Assembly (NCBI RefSeq): GCF_900182985.1
Contig: NZ_FXUY01000001.1
Location: forward strand, 3,782,001 to 3,846,000
Reading direction: 5' to 3'
DNA: 64,000 nt
Source: Pseudomonas helmanticensis
GTDB taxonomy: Bacteria; Pseudomonadota; Gammaproteobacteria; Pseudomonadales; Pseudomonadaceae
The notes beneath the pieces are model-generated. The model had not been told where the DNA came from. It did not search any database and saw only the letters and a program-made list of their open reading frames with translations. Position 1 is the first letter of the stretch. Each line of letters opens with the position of its first letter. Below are positions 34,901-43,181 of this stretch, piece after piece. A program made the position numbers and the translations under genes.

Positions 34901-35896
34901 GACACCGAAGAAGTCAAACGCGGCACCTTCGTCATGCCGACCCTGATCGAACTGGAAAGCTTCGACGAGCTGCAACGCGAGATCTTCGGCCCGGTGCTGC
35001 ACGTGGTGCGCTACAAGCGCAAAGAGATCGATCAACTGATCGGCCAGATCAACGCTTCCGGTTATGGCCTGACTTTGGGCGTGCACACCCGTATCGACGA
35101 GACCATCGCCAAGGTGATCGACAACGTCAACGCCGGTAACGTCTACGTCAACCGCAACATCGTCGGTGCCGTGGTCGGCGTGCAGCCATTCGGCGGCGAA
35201 GGCCTGTCGGGTACTGGCCCGAAAGCCGGTGGCCCGCTGTACCTGTATCGTTTGCTGGCGACCCGTCCTACCGATGCCATCGAACAATCCTTCGCTCGCG
35301 GTGATGCTGTCGTCGCCCCGGACGTTCGTTTGCGCGACGCCATGAGCAAACCGCTGAACGCCCTGAAAGCCTGGGCCGAAAGCAACAAGTACGCAGAACT
35401 GAGCACGCTGTGCGCGCAGTACGCTGCGCAATCGCAGAGCGGCATCACTCGCGTACTGGCCGGCCCGACCGGTGAGAAAAACAGCTACGCGATTCTGCCG
35501 CGCGAGCACGTGCTGTGCCTGGCGGAGGTTGAAGGTGATCTGCTGACGCAACTGGCAGCGGTGCTGGCGGTAGGCGGCTCGGCGGTATGGCCGGAGTCCG
35601 ACATCAGCAAGGCATTGTTCGCACGCCTGCCGAAGGAGATTCAGGCGCGGATCAAGCTGGTAGCTGACTGGAATAAAGACGAAGTGGTGTTTGATGCGGT
35701 TCTGCATCACGGCCATTCCGACCAGTTGCGCGGCGTGTGCCAGCAGATTGCCAAGCGTGCCGGCGCGATCGTTGGGGTTCAGGGCTTGTCCCAGGGCGAG
35801 ACCAACATTGCCTTGGAGCGCCTGGTGATTGAGCGGGCGTTGAGCGTTAACACCGCGGCGGCGGGTGGTAATGCCAGTCTGATGACTATCGGCTAA
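31943..35896 (+). CDS. putA: Trifunctional PutA: proline dehydrogenase, P5C dehydrogenase and put repressor
   Basis: This 1317-residue protein oxidises proline to glutamate in two steps. Residues 1-47 ('TTLGVKLDDPTRERLKAAA') form a ribbon-helix-helix DNA-binding domain, so it is the regulatory type. The FAD-dependent proline dehydrogenase barrel spans about 240-570, with 'GPGISIKLSALHPRYS' and 'LVKGAYWDSEIKRAQ'. The aldehyde dehydrogenase domain spans about 640-1110, with 'CISPWNFPLAIFSGQVAAAL', 'VMFTGSTEVARLL' and the catalytic Cys near residue 915 in 'SAGQRCSALRVL'. A C-terminal domain of about 200 residues follows. ATG 31943 is chosen over 31907 because it begins at the RHH domain and has GAGGA upstream. 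Confidence 0.97.
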   Translation: MATTTLGVKLDDPTRERLKAAATSIDRTPHWLIKQAIFNYLEKLEGGATLTELNGLTAKDADEAGEVHTDHAHQCFLEFAESILPQSVLRASITAAYRRPEPEVVPMLIEQARLPVAMAEATNKLAASIAEKLRNQKSAGGRAGIVQGLLQEFSLSSQEGVALMCLAEALLRIPDKGTRDALIRDKISTGNWHPHLGNSPSLFVNAATWGLLLTGKLVSTHNEAGLTSSLSRIIGKSGEPMIRKGVDMAMRLMGEQFVTGETIAEALANASKFEAKGFRYSYDMLGEAALTEHDAQKYLASYEQAIHSIGKASHGRGIYEGPGISIKLSALHPRYSRAQYERVMDELYPRLLSLTLLAKQYDIGLNIDAEEADRLELSLDLLERLCFEPQLTGWNGIGFVIQAYQKRCPYVIDYVIDLARRSRHRLMIRLVKGAYWDSEIKRAQVEGLEGYPVYTRKVYTDVSYIACARKLLSVPEVIYPQFATHNAHTLSAIYHIAGQNYYPGQYEFQCLHGMGEPLYEQVVGKVSDGKLNRPCRVYAPVGTHETLLAYLVRRLLENGANTSFVNRIADQSISIQELVADPVAQIEQMATVEGGFGLPHPRIPLPRDLYGAERANSSGIDMANEHRLASLSCALLATAHTDWKAAPMLGCASSTETPAPVLNPADHRDVVGHVQEATVEDVDNAIQCALNAAPIWQATPPAERAAILERAADLMEGEIQPLMGLLAREAGKTFANAIAEVREAVDFLRYYAVQARNDFSNDAHRPLGPVVCISPWNFPLAIFSGQVAAALAAGNPVLAKPAEQTPLVAAQAVRLLLEAGIPEGVLQLLPGRGETVGAGLVGDERVKGVMFTGSTEVARLLQRNIAGRLDSQGRPIPLIAETGGQNAMIVDSSALTEQVVIDVVSSAFDSAGQRCSALRVLCLQEDSADRVIEMLKGAMAESRLGNPERLSVDIGPVIDAEAKAGIDKHIQVMRDKGRNVYQVAIADTEEVKRGTFVMPTLIELESFDELQREIFGPVLHVVRYKRKEIDQLIGQINASGYGLTLGVHTRIDETIAKVIDNVNAGNVYVNRNIVGAVVGVQPFGGEGLSGTGPKAGGPLYLYRLLATRPTDAIEQSFARGDAVVAPDVRLRDAMSKPLNALKAWAESNKYAELSTLCAQYAAQSQSGITRVLAGPTGEKNSYAILPREHVLCLAEVEGDLLTQLAAVLAVGGSAVWPESDISKALFARLPKEIQARIKLVADWNKDEVVFDAVLHHGHSDQLRGVCQQIAKRAGAIVGVQGLSQGETNIALERLVIERALSVNTAAAGGNASLMTIG

Positions 35897-35942
35897 ACCG
35901 CTGTAACTCCAGGCGCCCGCAACGGTCGCCTGGAATGCAATT

Positions 35943-36032
35943 CCCTGTAGGAGTGAGCCTGCTCGCGATAGCGGTCTGTCAGTTAAATAAATGTGTCTGA
36001 TAGATCGCTATCGCGAGCAGGCTCACTCCTAC
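35943..36032. repeat. REPIN downstream of putA
   Basis: TGTAGGAGTGAGCCTGCTCG and the inverted CGAGCAGGCTCACTCCTAC enclose a loop with 'atagcggtctgtcag' and 'ctgatagatcgctat', which also pair. Confidence 0.87.
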
Positions 36033-36089
36033 AAAAGATCAAAAGATCGCAGCCTTCGGCAGCTCCTACAGAAGGCTGCGATCTTTTGC
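36033..36089. repeat. REP hairpin, second family, abutting the REPIN
   Basis: AAAGATCGCAGCCTTCGGCA is followed closely by GAAGGCTGCGATCTTTTG in inverted orientation. It sits immediately against the first-family REPIN, so two unrelated repeat families occupy the 278-base gap between putA and the acyl-CoA dehydrogenase. No gene is seen there. Confidence 0.8.
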
Positions 36090-36174
36090 TTCTGTATCAC
36101 GCCCATCAATCATCCTGTTCAGCCTTTATCAGCACGCCTAGACTCGGCCCAACCCCAATTTCAGGTAGGTCGCC

Positions 36175-37977
36175 ATGTCCGAGACGCTGCTCAGTTCCCG
36201 CAATCTGGCTTTCGAGCTGTATGAAGTCCTCGATGCCGAGGGCCTGACCCGGCGTGAGCGCTTTGCCGAGCACAATCGCGAGACGTTCGACGCCGCCATC
36301 GGTACCGCACGCAACATCGCCGAGAAGTACTTCGCGCCGCACAACCGCAAGGGCGACGAGAACGAGCCGCGCTACGAGGACGGTAAGGCGATTCTGATCC
36401 CCGAGGTGAAACCGGCGGTAGATGCCTTCCTTGAAGCCGGATTCCTCAACGCCGCGAGAAGTTTCGACGCTGGCGGCATGCAACTTCCTACATTGCTGTC
36501 GCAAGCCTGCTTCGCACATTTCCAGTCAGCCAACGCGGCTTCGACTTCTTACCCGTTTCTGACCATGGGCGCGGCGAATCTTATTGAAAGCTTCGGCACC
36601 GATGAGCAGAAACAGCGTTTCCTGCAGCCAATGATCGATGGGCGCTTCTTCGGCACCATGGCCCTGACCGAACCCCACGCTGGTTCGTCGCTGTCGGATA
36701 TTCGTACGCGCGCCGAGCCTGCGTCCGACGGCACTTATCGCCTGAAGGGCAACAAGATCTTCATTTCCGGCGGCGATCATCCGCTCTCGGAAAACATCGT
36801 GCACATGGTCCTGGCCAAGCTGCCAGATGCGCCTGCGGGCGTTAAAGGCATTTCGTTGTTCATCGTGCCGAAGTTTCTGGTCAACGATGACGGCAGCCTC
36901 GGCCAACGCAATGACGTGCTGCTGGCCGGGTTGTTCCACAAGATGGGCTGGCGCGGCACGACCTCTACCGCACTGAACTTCGGCGATAACGGTGAGTGCA
37001 TCGGTTATCTGGTGGGCGAGCCGCATCGTGGTTTGAGCTACATGTTCCAGATGATGAACGAGGCGCGAATCGGCGTCGGCATGGGCGCGGTGATGCTCGG
37101 TTACGCCGGTTACCTGTACTCGCTGGAATACGCCCGCGAACGTCCGCAGGGTCGCGTGCCGGACAGCAAGGACCCGACCGCCGCGCCGGTGGCGATCATT
37201 CAACACGCCGATGTACGACGCATGCTGTTGACGCAGAAATCCTACGTCGAAGGTGCCTTTGACCTCGGTTTGTATGCCGCTCGCCTGTTCGATGACACCA
37301 CCACGCTTGAGTCCGAAGCCGAGCGTAAACAGGCGCATGAACTGTTGGATTTGCTCACGCCAATCGTCAAATCCTGGCCATCGGAGTTCTGCCTCAAGGC
37401 CAACGAACTGGCGATCCAGATTCTCGGCGGCCACGGTTACACCCGTGAGTATCCGGTCGAGCAGTATTACCGCGACAACCGTCTGAACCCGATCCATGAA
37501 GGCACCCACGGCATCCAGTCGCTGGACTTGCTCGGGCGCAAACTGGCGCAGAACGGTGGTGCCGGGTTGAAGCAACTGATCCGTCTTATCGCCAACACTG
37601 CTGAACGCGCGACAGCCTATGAATCGCTAAGCGCACTGCGCGAGCCACTGGAGAAGCTGGTGGCGCGCCTGCAAACGGTGACCATCGGTTTGTTGACCGA
37701 TCTGGCGCAGGGCAAGGTCAACAGCAGCCTGGCGAACTCGGCGCTGTACCTGAAGGTGTTCGGCCACACGGTGATTGGCTGGCGCTGGCTGGAGCAAGCG
37801 ATTCGTGCCGAGGAAGGGTTGGCCAAGGGCAATGCGGCAGACGCTGACTTCTATAAGGGCAAGTTGCAGGCGGCGCGGTATTTCCTGACGTGGGAAGTGC
37901 CGGGTTGCCACCATGAACTGGCGTTGCTGGAGGCGCGGGATGATACGTGTCTGGCGATGCAGGATGCGTGGTTCTGA
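36175..37977 (+). CDS. Acyl-CoA dehydrogenase, long form with extra C-terminal domain
   Basis: This 600-residue flavoprotein oxidises acyl-CoA thioesters at C2-C3. The N-terminal segment is followed by the middle domain with 'GTMALTEPHAGSSLSDIRTR' (FAD contact, residues about 160-180) and 'FISGGDH'. The C-terminal helical domain has 'LAIQILGGHGYTREYPVEQY' and the catalytic Glu in 'NPIHEGTHGIQSLDL' near residue 443. About 120 extra residues at the end ('LQTVTIGLLTDLAQGKVN' onwards) are typical of the 590-600-residue acyl-CoA dehydrogenases common in Pseudomonas, as in PA0506/PA0508-type FadE and DmdC-like enzymes. Chain-length preference cannot be read from the sequence. Confidence 0.9.
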   Translation: MSETLLSSRNLAFELYEVLDAEGLTRRERFAEHNRETFDAAIGTARNIAEKYFAPHNRKGDENEPRYEDGKAILIPEVKPAVDAFLEAGFLNAARSFDAGGMQLPTLLSQACFAHFQSANAASTSYPFLTMGAANLIESFGTDEQKQRFLQPMIDGRFFGTMALTEPHAGSSLSDIRTRAEPASDGTYRLKGNKIFISGGDHPLSENIVHMVLAKLPDAPAGVKGISLFIVPKFLVNDDGSLGQRNDVLLAGLFHKMGWRGTTSTALNFGDNGECIGYLVGEPHRGLSYMFQMMNEARIGVGMGAVMLGYAGYLYSLEYARERPQGRVPDSKDPTAAPVAIIQHADVRRMLLTQKSYVEGAFDLGLYAARLFDDTTTLESEAERKQAHELLDLLTPIVKSWPSEFCLKANELAIQILGGHGYTREYPVEQYYRDNRLNPIHEGTHGIQSLDLLGRKLAQNGGAGLKQLIRLIANTAERATAYESLSALREPLEKLVARLQTVTIGLLTDLAQGKVNSSLANSALYLKVFGHTVIGWRWLEQAIRAEEGLAKGNAADADFYKGKLQAARYFLTWEVPGCHHELALLEARDDTCLAMQDAWF

Positions 37978-37984
37978 CACCCTG

Positions 37985-38160
37985 CCCTCACCCCAGCCCT
38001 CTCCCGAAGGGAGAGGGGGCCGACCGAGGTGTCTGGCGCTATACATCGACCTGAAAAACCGCGTCGATTATGGATTCGGTACAGCATTTTCAGGTCGGCG
38101 TACTTCCTGAATGCTCCACGGTCAGTCCCCTCTCCCTCTGGGAGAGGGCTAGGGTGAGGG
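37985..38160. repeat. Long imperfect palindromic element, copy B
   Basis: CCTCACCCCAGCCCTCTCC and the inverted GGAGAGGGCTAGGGTGAGG bound about 176 bases between the convergent acyl-CoA dehydrogenase and chemoreceptor genes. Internal ATCGACCTGAAAA and TTTTCAGGTCGGCGTA form the second nested inverted pair, as in copies A and C. Confidence 0.82.
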
Positions 38161-38178
38161 GCTTTTCTGATAGAACAC

Positions 38179-40116
38179 TCAGCTCAGCTTGAACCCACCC
38201 ATCTGCCGCGCCAGATCATCCGCCAGTTTCTGCAACATCTGGCAGTCTTCACGACAAGCCCGCACCTCACCCGCCGTAGCGCGGGCCAGATCGGAAATCC
38301 CCTGCACATTGCGGTTGATCTCTTCGGTCACCGCCGATTGCTCCTCGGTCGCCGTCGCCACCTGATGGTTCATGTCGCTGATGCGTTCGACCTGCCCGGT
38401 AATCGCCGTCAACGACGCCCCGGTGCGCTGGCTCGACTCAACCCCGGTGCCGGTCGCGGCCTGCCCCGTGCGCATCGACGACACGGCATTTTCCGCGCCT
38501 TGCTTGAGGCTGCCGATCATCTGCTGAATCTCGTCGGTCGACGCCTGCGTGCGGCGCGCCAAGGTGCGCACTTCATCGGCTACGACGGCAAAGCCGCGGC
38601 CCATGTCGCCGGCACGCGCGGCTTCGATCGCCGCATTGAGCGCCAGCAGATTGGTCTGTTCGGACACCCCGCGAATCACTGCCAGCACCGAGTCGATCGA
38701 CGCTACCTGATGCGCCAGTTCACCCACCGCACCCGCCGCCAAACCAATCTCATCCGACATGCTTTCAATATGCCGAATCGAACCGCCGACCACTTCCCGC
38801 GCCTGCATCGCTTCATCGCGCGCGGTTTGCGAGGCGAGCGCCGCGTTGCCGGCGTTCTGCGCAATTTCCTGCACGGTCAAGCCCATCTCGTGAACGGCAG
38901 TCGCGACCATGTCAGTCATTTCCTGCTGACGGCCGGAGCGCTCTGCAGTGTTCTCGACAACTTTTGCCACCTGTCCCACGGCAGTGCGCAGGCGCTCGCT
39001 GGTGGTCAGCACTTCGCCGATCATCCCGCGCTGGCTGTCGAGGAAACGATTGAAGCCGCGAGCAAGGTCGCCCAACTCATCGGCGCGACTGGAATCTAAC
39101 CGGTGGGTCAAATCTCCCCCACCGCTACCGATTGCTACCAGTGCGGCTGTTACTTGACGAATCGGTCGCACCAGACCTTGCGCCAGCCACACCACCAGGG
39201 CGAGGCACACCAGCGCCACCGCCAGGCCGATGCCGCCGCTCATCCACATGGCTTTGCGCGCCTCGGCGTAGATTTGCGACTGCGGCACTTCGGCCACCAG
39301 GGTCCAGCCTAAATCGCGCAAAGGCAGACTGAAGGCGAGGAAGTCTTCGCCGTCTCGCTGGAAGTTGCTGCTGACGGCAGTTTTTTGACCGAGGACTGCC
39401 TGCGCAGCATTGCTGCCGATCTGCTCGCTTAAGGTGCGCTTGCCACTGAACTGCGCCTCCGGATGCACCTGGATCAAACCGTCGGAACGCACGAGATAGA
39501 CCTTGCCGCGCTCACCAAAGCTGAAGTTGTGGATCAGCTCCGAGAGCTCTTTCATGCTCAGCCCAAGCCCCGCGACGCCGACCACTTTGCCGGCCTGCTC
39601 GACCTTCAAATCGATGAACAGCGCCAATTCTCCGGTGGCTCCGTCGTTGTCGATGTTCAGGGTGCGCGGCTGATTGCTGTCGAGAAAGGAATAGAACCAG
39701 GCATCGGCCGGTTTGGCCCGGCTGAGGGTGCGATCGAGGCCTTTTTCGGTGATGTAATGATTGGACTCGGTGCCGATGATCAAAGCGGTAAAAGCCTTGT
39801 GTTCGGCGCGGATGCCTTCCAGATACTGCGCGAAGCCGGCTGTTTTGCTGCTGTCTTCACCGGAGGCCAGCCAGTCGCGGACCATGGTGTTGCTGGCAAT
39901 GTCTTTGGCCGCCGTCAGCGGCTGCACGAGGATGCGTTCGATATCGTTGCGCGTCGCTTCGATGCTCGACGGCAGTGCTTGTTCCACCAGATAGCTCTGG
40001 GCAAGGCGGTTGACCACAAGGGTATAAATGCCAACCACGATCAGGATACTGACCAGCAGGGCGGTGCCCATGCTGAGAATCAGCTGCCATTGAATACTGC
40101 GTCGCCACAACTGCAT
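38179..40116 (-). CDS. Methyl-accepting chemotaxis protein with dCACHE-type sensor
   Basis: This chemoreceptor of about 645 residues starts at ATG 40116, with GGGGG eight bases upstream; an ATG 24 codons earlier is less likely. A first membrane segment (about 10-32) leads to a periplasmic double-CACHE region (about 40-275) containing '[20 protein letters not shown]' and '[17 protein letters not shown]'. Then come a second membrane segment ('[19 protein letters not shown]', about 295), HAMP, and the signalling domain with the hairpin tip '[19 protein letters not shown]' and '[17 protein letters not shown]'. The ligand is unknown. The universal amino-acid motif of PctA-type sensors is not evident. 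Confidence 0.9.
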   Translation of the reverse strand: MQLWRRSIQWQLILSMGTALLVSILIVVGIYTLVVNRLAQSYLVEQALPSSIEATRNDIERILVQPLTAAKDIASNTMVRDWLASGEDSSKTAGFAQYLEGIRAEHKAFTALIIGTESNHYITEKGLDRTLSRAKPADAWFYSFLDSNQPRTLNIDNDGATGELALFIDLKVEQAGKVVGVAGLGLSMKELSELIHNFSFGERGKVYLVRSDGLIQVHPEAQFSGKRTLSEQIGSNAAQAVLGQKTAVSSNFQRDGEDFLAFSLPLRDLGWTLVAEVPQSQIYAEARKAMWMSGGIGLAVALVCLALVVWLAQGLVRPIRQVTAALVAIGSGGGDLTHRLDSSRADELGDLARGFNRFLDSQRGMIGEVLTTSERLRTAVGQVAKVVENTAERSGRQQEMTDMVATAVHEMGLTVQEIAQNAGNAALASQTARDEAMQAREVVGGSIRHIESMSDEIGLAAGAVGELAHQVASIDSVLAVIRGVSEQTNLLALNAAIEAARAGDMGRGFAVVADEVRTLARRTQASTDEIQQMIGSLKQGAENAVSSMRTGQAATGTGVESSQRTGASLTAITGQVERISDMNHQVATATEEQSAVTEEINRNVQGISDLARATAGEVRACREDCQMLQKLADDLARQMGGFKLS

Positions 40117-40215
40117 GGAGCACCCCCAAAGAATAAGTGGCGGAAGCAATGCAACAGCCGTGCCGATTGTATACAACCCGATCGACAATCTATTCTTTGG
40201 TTGTGCGCAACCCCA

Positions 40216-40518
40216 TCACCCCTGATTGATGGTCTTGGCGATGGTGTCGACCGTGGCGCTGACTTGCTCTTGGTAACGGTCGAGTTCTTCTTTGTGCTGT
40301 TTCTTCATTTCGATCTGCTGCGAGCACAGATTCATCGCTGCCAGCACCAGCAAGCGGTCACCGATCAGCGTCGGGTATTTGCGTTTGGTGTCGGCCAAAG
40401 CGGCCTTGAGCATGAGTGCCGCGTCCAGCAGGGTCTGTTCTTCCCCGGCCGGTGCCTTGATCGAATAGTCCTCCCCGAGAATGGAGACGACTTTTACCCC
40501 TGCTGTGCCGTGGTTCAT
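40216..40518 (-). CDS. Divergent ZapA-like cell division protein
   Basis: This 100-residue protein has ZapA features: an N-terminal sheet with 'VKVVSILGEDYSIKAPAGEE', then 'LMLKAALADTKRKYPTLIGD', 'LLVLAAMNLCSQQ' and a long C-terminal coiled coil 'IEMKKQHKEELDRYQEQV'. ZapA binds and bundles FtsZ. As I recall the canonical Pseudomonas ZapA, this one is clearly different and is probably a paralogue. The canonical zapA is followed by 6S RNA and a 5-formyl-THF cyclo-ligase gene, whereas here a chemoreceptor follows after 99 bases. Its ATG overlaps the stop of the coiled-coil gene upstream (ATGA), so the pair is co-translated. Confidence 0.75.
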   Translation of the reverse strand: MNHGTAGVKVVSILGEDYSIKAPAGEEQTLLDAALMLKAALADTKRKYPTLIGDRLLVLAAMNLCSQQIEMKKQHKEELDRYQEQVSATVDTIAKTINQG

Positions 40519-40745
40519 GCGCTGACAGGACCTGCGTTGACGCGATCAACCAGAGCTTGAATACGTGCGGCGGTAGCGCCGTGCTTTTCTTCCTGTTCCA
40601 TCAGGCTCAGTTGCAGGCTTTCGTTCTCATCCTTGGCCTGGGCCAGTTCCGTGGACAGATTCTGGTTGGTTTGCGCGAGGCTCTGGTTCTGTTGCACCAG
40701 GTCGCTGACGAGCTGTTCCAATTGGCTGAGGGATGCTTCCAACAT
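40515..40745 (-). CDS. Small ZapB/TIGR02449-like coiled-coil protein
   Basis: This 76-residue, almost wholly helical protein starts MLEASLSQLEQLVSDLVQQ. Heptad-rich segments 'LAQTNQNLSTELAQAKDENE' and 'LMEQEEKHGATAARIQALVD' follow. Small coiled-coil proteins of this kind precede zapA in many gamma-proteobacteria and are thought to act with ZapA/FtsZ. I start it at ATG 40745, which has GGAAGA upstream; an upstream in-frame ATG at 40823 would add a non-helical basic stretch. It overlaps the ZapA-like gene by four bases. The 277-base gap 40746-41022 to the divergent chemoreceptor contains promoters by position, but I see no clear boxes. Confidence 0.7.
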   Translation of the reverse strand: MLEASLSQLEQLVSDLVQQNQSLAQTNQNLSTELAQAKDENESLQLSLMEQEEKHGATAARIQALVDRVNAGPVSA

Positions 40746-41022
40746 TTTGATCTTCCAGGCATTTTCAAAGGGCGCGTACGATAAAGAAAAGTCACCACGG
40801 ATGCCAGGGTTAAACCGGCGCAAAGCCTTGATTTTCCTGGCGGGAGACCATTCTTGCGAGTTTTAAAGACTGTGATCTGCCGATCTGGTTCCTGCACTTC
40901 GTCGCCCCAGCCCTTCTGCGACAAATACGCACACTGCCTCAAGACTTTAGTCGTATGACCGATAAGTCATCCATACAGCAGTCTCAGCCCGCATGGATGC
41001 GGCCCTCTCTTGGTATCCGCCC

Positions 41023-42648
41023 ATGTCCCTCCGCAATATGAATATCGCCCCACGGGCGTTTACCGGCTTCGCTTTGATCGGCGGCCTGATGCTGATTCTC
41101 GGCGTGTTCGCCCTGAACCAGATGAGCAAAATCCGTGGCGCCGCCGAGGACATCTCCTCAAGCAGCGTGCCGAGCATCAAAAACCTCGACGAGTTCACCC
41201 AACTGACCCTGCGCCTGCGCGTGTTGTCGTACCGTTTGCTGGTCAATCGCGAACCGGACGTGCAGCAGAAAACCGTTGAGTTGCTGGACATGCGCAACCA
41301 GCAGATCCGCGCCGCTCAGACGGCTTACGAGCCGCTGATCGGCAGCTCCGAGGAACGTGCGGCCTACGACCAGTACGTGCAGTTGCTCGGTCAGTACCGC
41401 CAGATCGAAGACCGCATGAAGAGCCTGTCGCGCAACAATCAGGTGGATGAACTGCGCAACCTGCTCAACACCGAACTGCTCAACAACTCCGAAGCGATGA
41501 ACACCGTGCTCAACCGCCTGATGCAAATCAACGGCGAGCAGATCAGCGAAACCAACCAGCAAGCGGCAGATCAGTATTCTTCCGCGTTCGATCTGGTGGT
41601 GACCCTGTTGGTGATCGCCACTGGCTTGACCTTGTTGTTCGCGTGGTTGCTGACCACCAGCATCACCAAGCCGATCGCCAAGGCCTTGGATGCTGCGGAA
41701 ACCATTGCCGAGGGCAATCTGACTCAGCCGATCCATGTTGACGGCACCGACGAAGCCGGGCGCTTGCTGGCGGCGATGGCGAAGATGCAATCGAAGCTGC
41801 GTGACACCTTGCAGCGGATTTCCGGTTCGGCCACGCAACTGGCGTCGGCAGCGGAAGAGCTGAACAGCGTCACCGACGAAAGTGCTCGCGGCCTGACTCA
41901 GCAGAACAACGAAATCGAACAGGCGGCGACTGCGGTCAACGAAATGACCAGCGCCGTGGAAGAAGTCGCGCGCAACGCAGTGAGCACTTCGGAAGCCTCG
42001 AAGAACGCCACCACGTCTGCCGGCGACGGTCGTGATCTGGTCCAGGAAACTGTCAGCGCCATCGAACGCATGAGCGCCGATGTGCAGAGCACCGCGAGCC
42101 TGATCGGTGATCTGGCCAACGAATCCCGTGATATTGGCAAAGTGCTGGACGTGATTCGTGGTCTCGCGGATCAAACCAATCTGCTAGCGCTGAACGCGGC
42201 CATTGAAGCGGCGCGTGCCGGTGAAGCTGGCCGTGGTTTTGCGGTTGTAGCGGACGAAGTGCGCGCCCTGGCGCATCGCACCCAGCAATCGACCAGCGAA
42301 ATCGAACGGATGATCGGCAGCATTCAAAGCGGTACCGAACACGCCGTGGATTCGATGCGCAACAGCACCGAGCGCGCCGAGTCGACGCTGAACATCGCGC
42401 GTGGCGCCGGCATGTCGCTGGACACCATCAACACCGCCATCGTCGAGATCAATGAGCGCAACCTGGTGATCGCCAGCGCAGCGGAAGAGCAGGCGCAAGT
42501 GGCGCGTGAAGTGGATCGCAATCTGGTCAACATTCGTGATCTGTCGGTGCAATCGGCGACCGGCGCGAACCAGACCAGCGCGGCGAGCAACGAGCTGTCG
42601 CGCCTGGCCCTGGACCTGAACAACATGGTTGGGCGGTTCAGCCTTTAA
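41023..42648 (+). CDS. Methyl-accepting chemotaxis protein with four-helix-bundle sensor
   Basis: This 541-residue chemoreceptor starts at ATG 41023 with '[20 protein letters not shown]', a first membrane segment up to about residue 35. The periplasmic part (about 36-190) is all helical, with '[20 protein letters not shown]' and '[20 protein letters not shown]', fitting 4HB_MCP. The second membrane segment is '[20 protein letters not shown]' near residue 195. HAMP follows, then the cytoplasmic domain with '[20 protein letters not shown]' and '[18 protein letters not shown]'. ATG 41038 is an alternative start. It is divergent from the ZapB/ZapA-like pair. The ligand is unknown. Confidence 0.9.
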   Translation: MSLRNMNIAPRAFTGFALIGGLMLILGVFALNQMSKIRGAAEDISSSSVPSIKNLDEFTQLTLRLRVLSYRLLVNREPDVQQKTVELLDMRNQQIRAAQTAYEPLIGSSEERAAYDQYVQLLGQYRQIEDRMKSLSRNNQVDELRNLLNTELLNNSEAMNTVLNRLMQINGEQISETNQQAADQYSSAFDLVVTLLVIATGLTLLFAWLLTTSITKPIAKALDAAETIAEGNLTQPIHVDGTDEAGRLLAAMAKMQSKLRDTLQRISGSATQLASAAEELNSVTDESARGLTQQNNEIEQAATAVNEMTSAVEEVARNAVSTSEASKNATTSAGDGRDLVQETVSAIERMSADVQSTASLIGDLANESRDIGKVLDVIRGLADQTNLLALNAAIEAARAGEAGRGFAVVADEVRALAHRTQQSTSEIERMIGSIQSGTEHAVDSMRNSTERAESTLNIARGAGMSLDTINTAIVEINERNLVIASAAEEQAQVAREVDRNLVNIRDLSVQSATGANQTSAASNELSRLALDLNNMVGRFSL

Positions 42649-42672
42649 TTGAGTAGATCAAGATCCAAAGCA

Positions 42673-43039
42673 CCCTCACCCCAGCCCTCTCCCAGAGGGA
42701 GAGGGGGAAAGGGAGCAGATCTTCGTGCTTTTCAAAACCTGAGTTCGACTCCGGACTTTCAGGTCGGCGTACCTCGCACAAACACCTCGATCAGTGCCCT
42801 ATCCCCCCTGTATGTACCGGAGACATGGTGGACGGGTGTTCGGAGACATGGTGGACACTTTTTAATAGACACATTGCTCATCACCTCGATCAGTGCCCTC
42901 TCCCCCCAGGCGAGGGGAAAGGGAGCAGATCTTCGTGTTTTTCAAAACCTGAGTTCGACTCAGGATTTTCAGGTCGATGTACCTTGCACAAACAACTTGA
43001 TCAGTTCCCTCTCCCTCCGGGAGAGGGCTAGGGTGAGGG
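42673..43039. repeat. Long palindromic element, copy C, tandemly duplicated and interrupted
   Basis: The element starts CCTCACCCCAGCCCTCTCC and ends GGAGAGGGCTAGGGTGAGG, but its core (GGAGCAGATCTTCGTG...CAGGTCG...TGTACC) is present twice, at 42713-42800 and 42913-43000. Between the two copies is a segment bearing two direct repeats of CGGAGACATGGTGGAC (42826 and 42840 regions). The 533-base gap between the chemoreceptor and nhaP2 holds no gene beyond these repeats. Confidence 0.75.
42818..42880. mobile_element. Possible insertion-sequence scar inside copy C
   Basis: Two direct copies of CGGAGACATGGTGGAC, 21-22 bases apart, interrupt the 'CTCGATCAGTGCCCT..CCCCCC' sequence of the palindromic element. 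That same sequence resumes after the segment. This looks like an element end left after excision or deletion. No transposase fragment is visible, and I cannot name the family with confidence. Confidence 0.35.
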
Positions 43040-43089
43040 CAGCAATCGCCCGCCGAACATAAAACCTGATGCCACACTGAAAAACCTTT

Positions 43090-43120
43090 TTGACAGCATC
43101 ACATTTCAACAGGTTAGAAT
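43090..43120 (+). promoter_or_regulatory. Putative nhaP2 promoter
   Basis: A perfect -35 TTGACA (43090-43095) and a -10 TAGAAT (43115-43120) are separated by 19 bases, slightly long. They lie about 60 bases before the nhaP2 start and in its direction. Confidence 0.45.
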
Positions 43121-43181
43121 CGCTGGCACGCAGACTGCATGGTCAGTTTGTGCCCGTCTTTACGCTTCTGGAGTACTGCCT

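Noticed and set aside
31877..35716. A 1279-codon minus-strand open frame opposite putA
   Set aside because: It is a codon-bias shadow of putA, with His/Arg/Gln-rich translation and no family features.
40117..40215. Search for 6S RNA after the ZapA-like gene
   Set aside because: Only 99 bases separate it from the chemoreceptor start, too short for the roughly 180-base RNA, and no matching sequence is seen.
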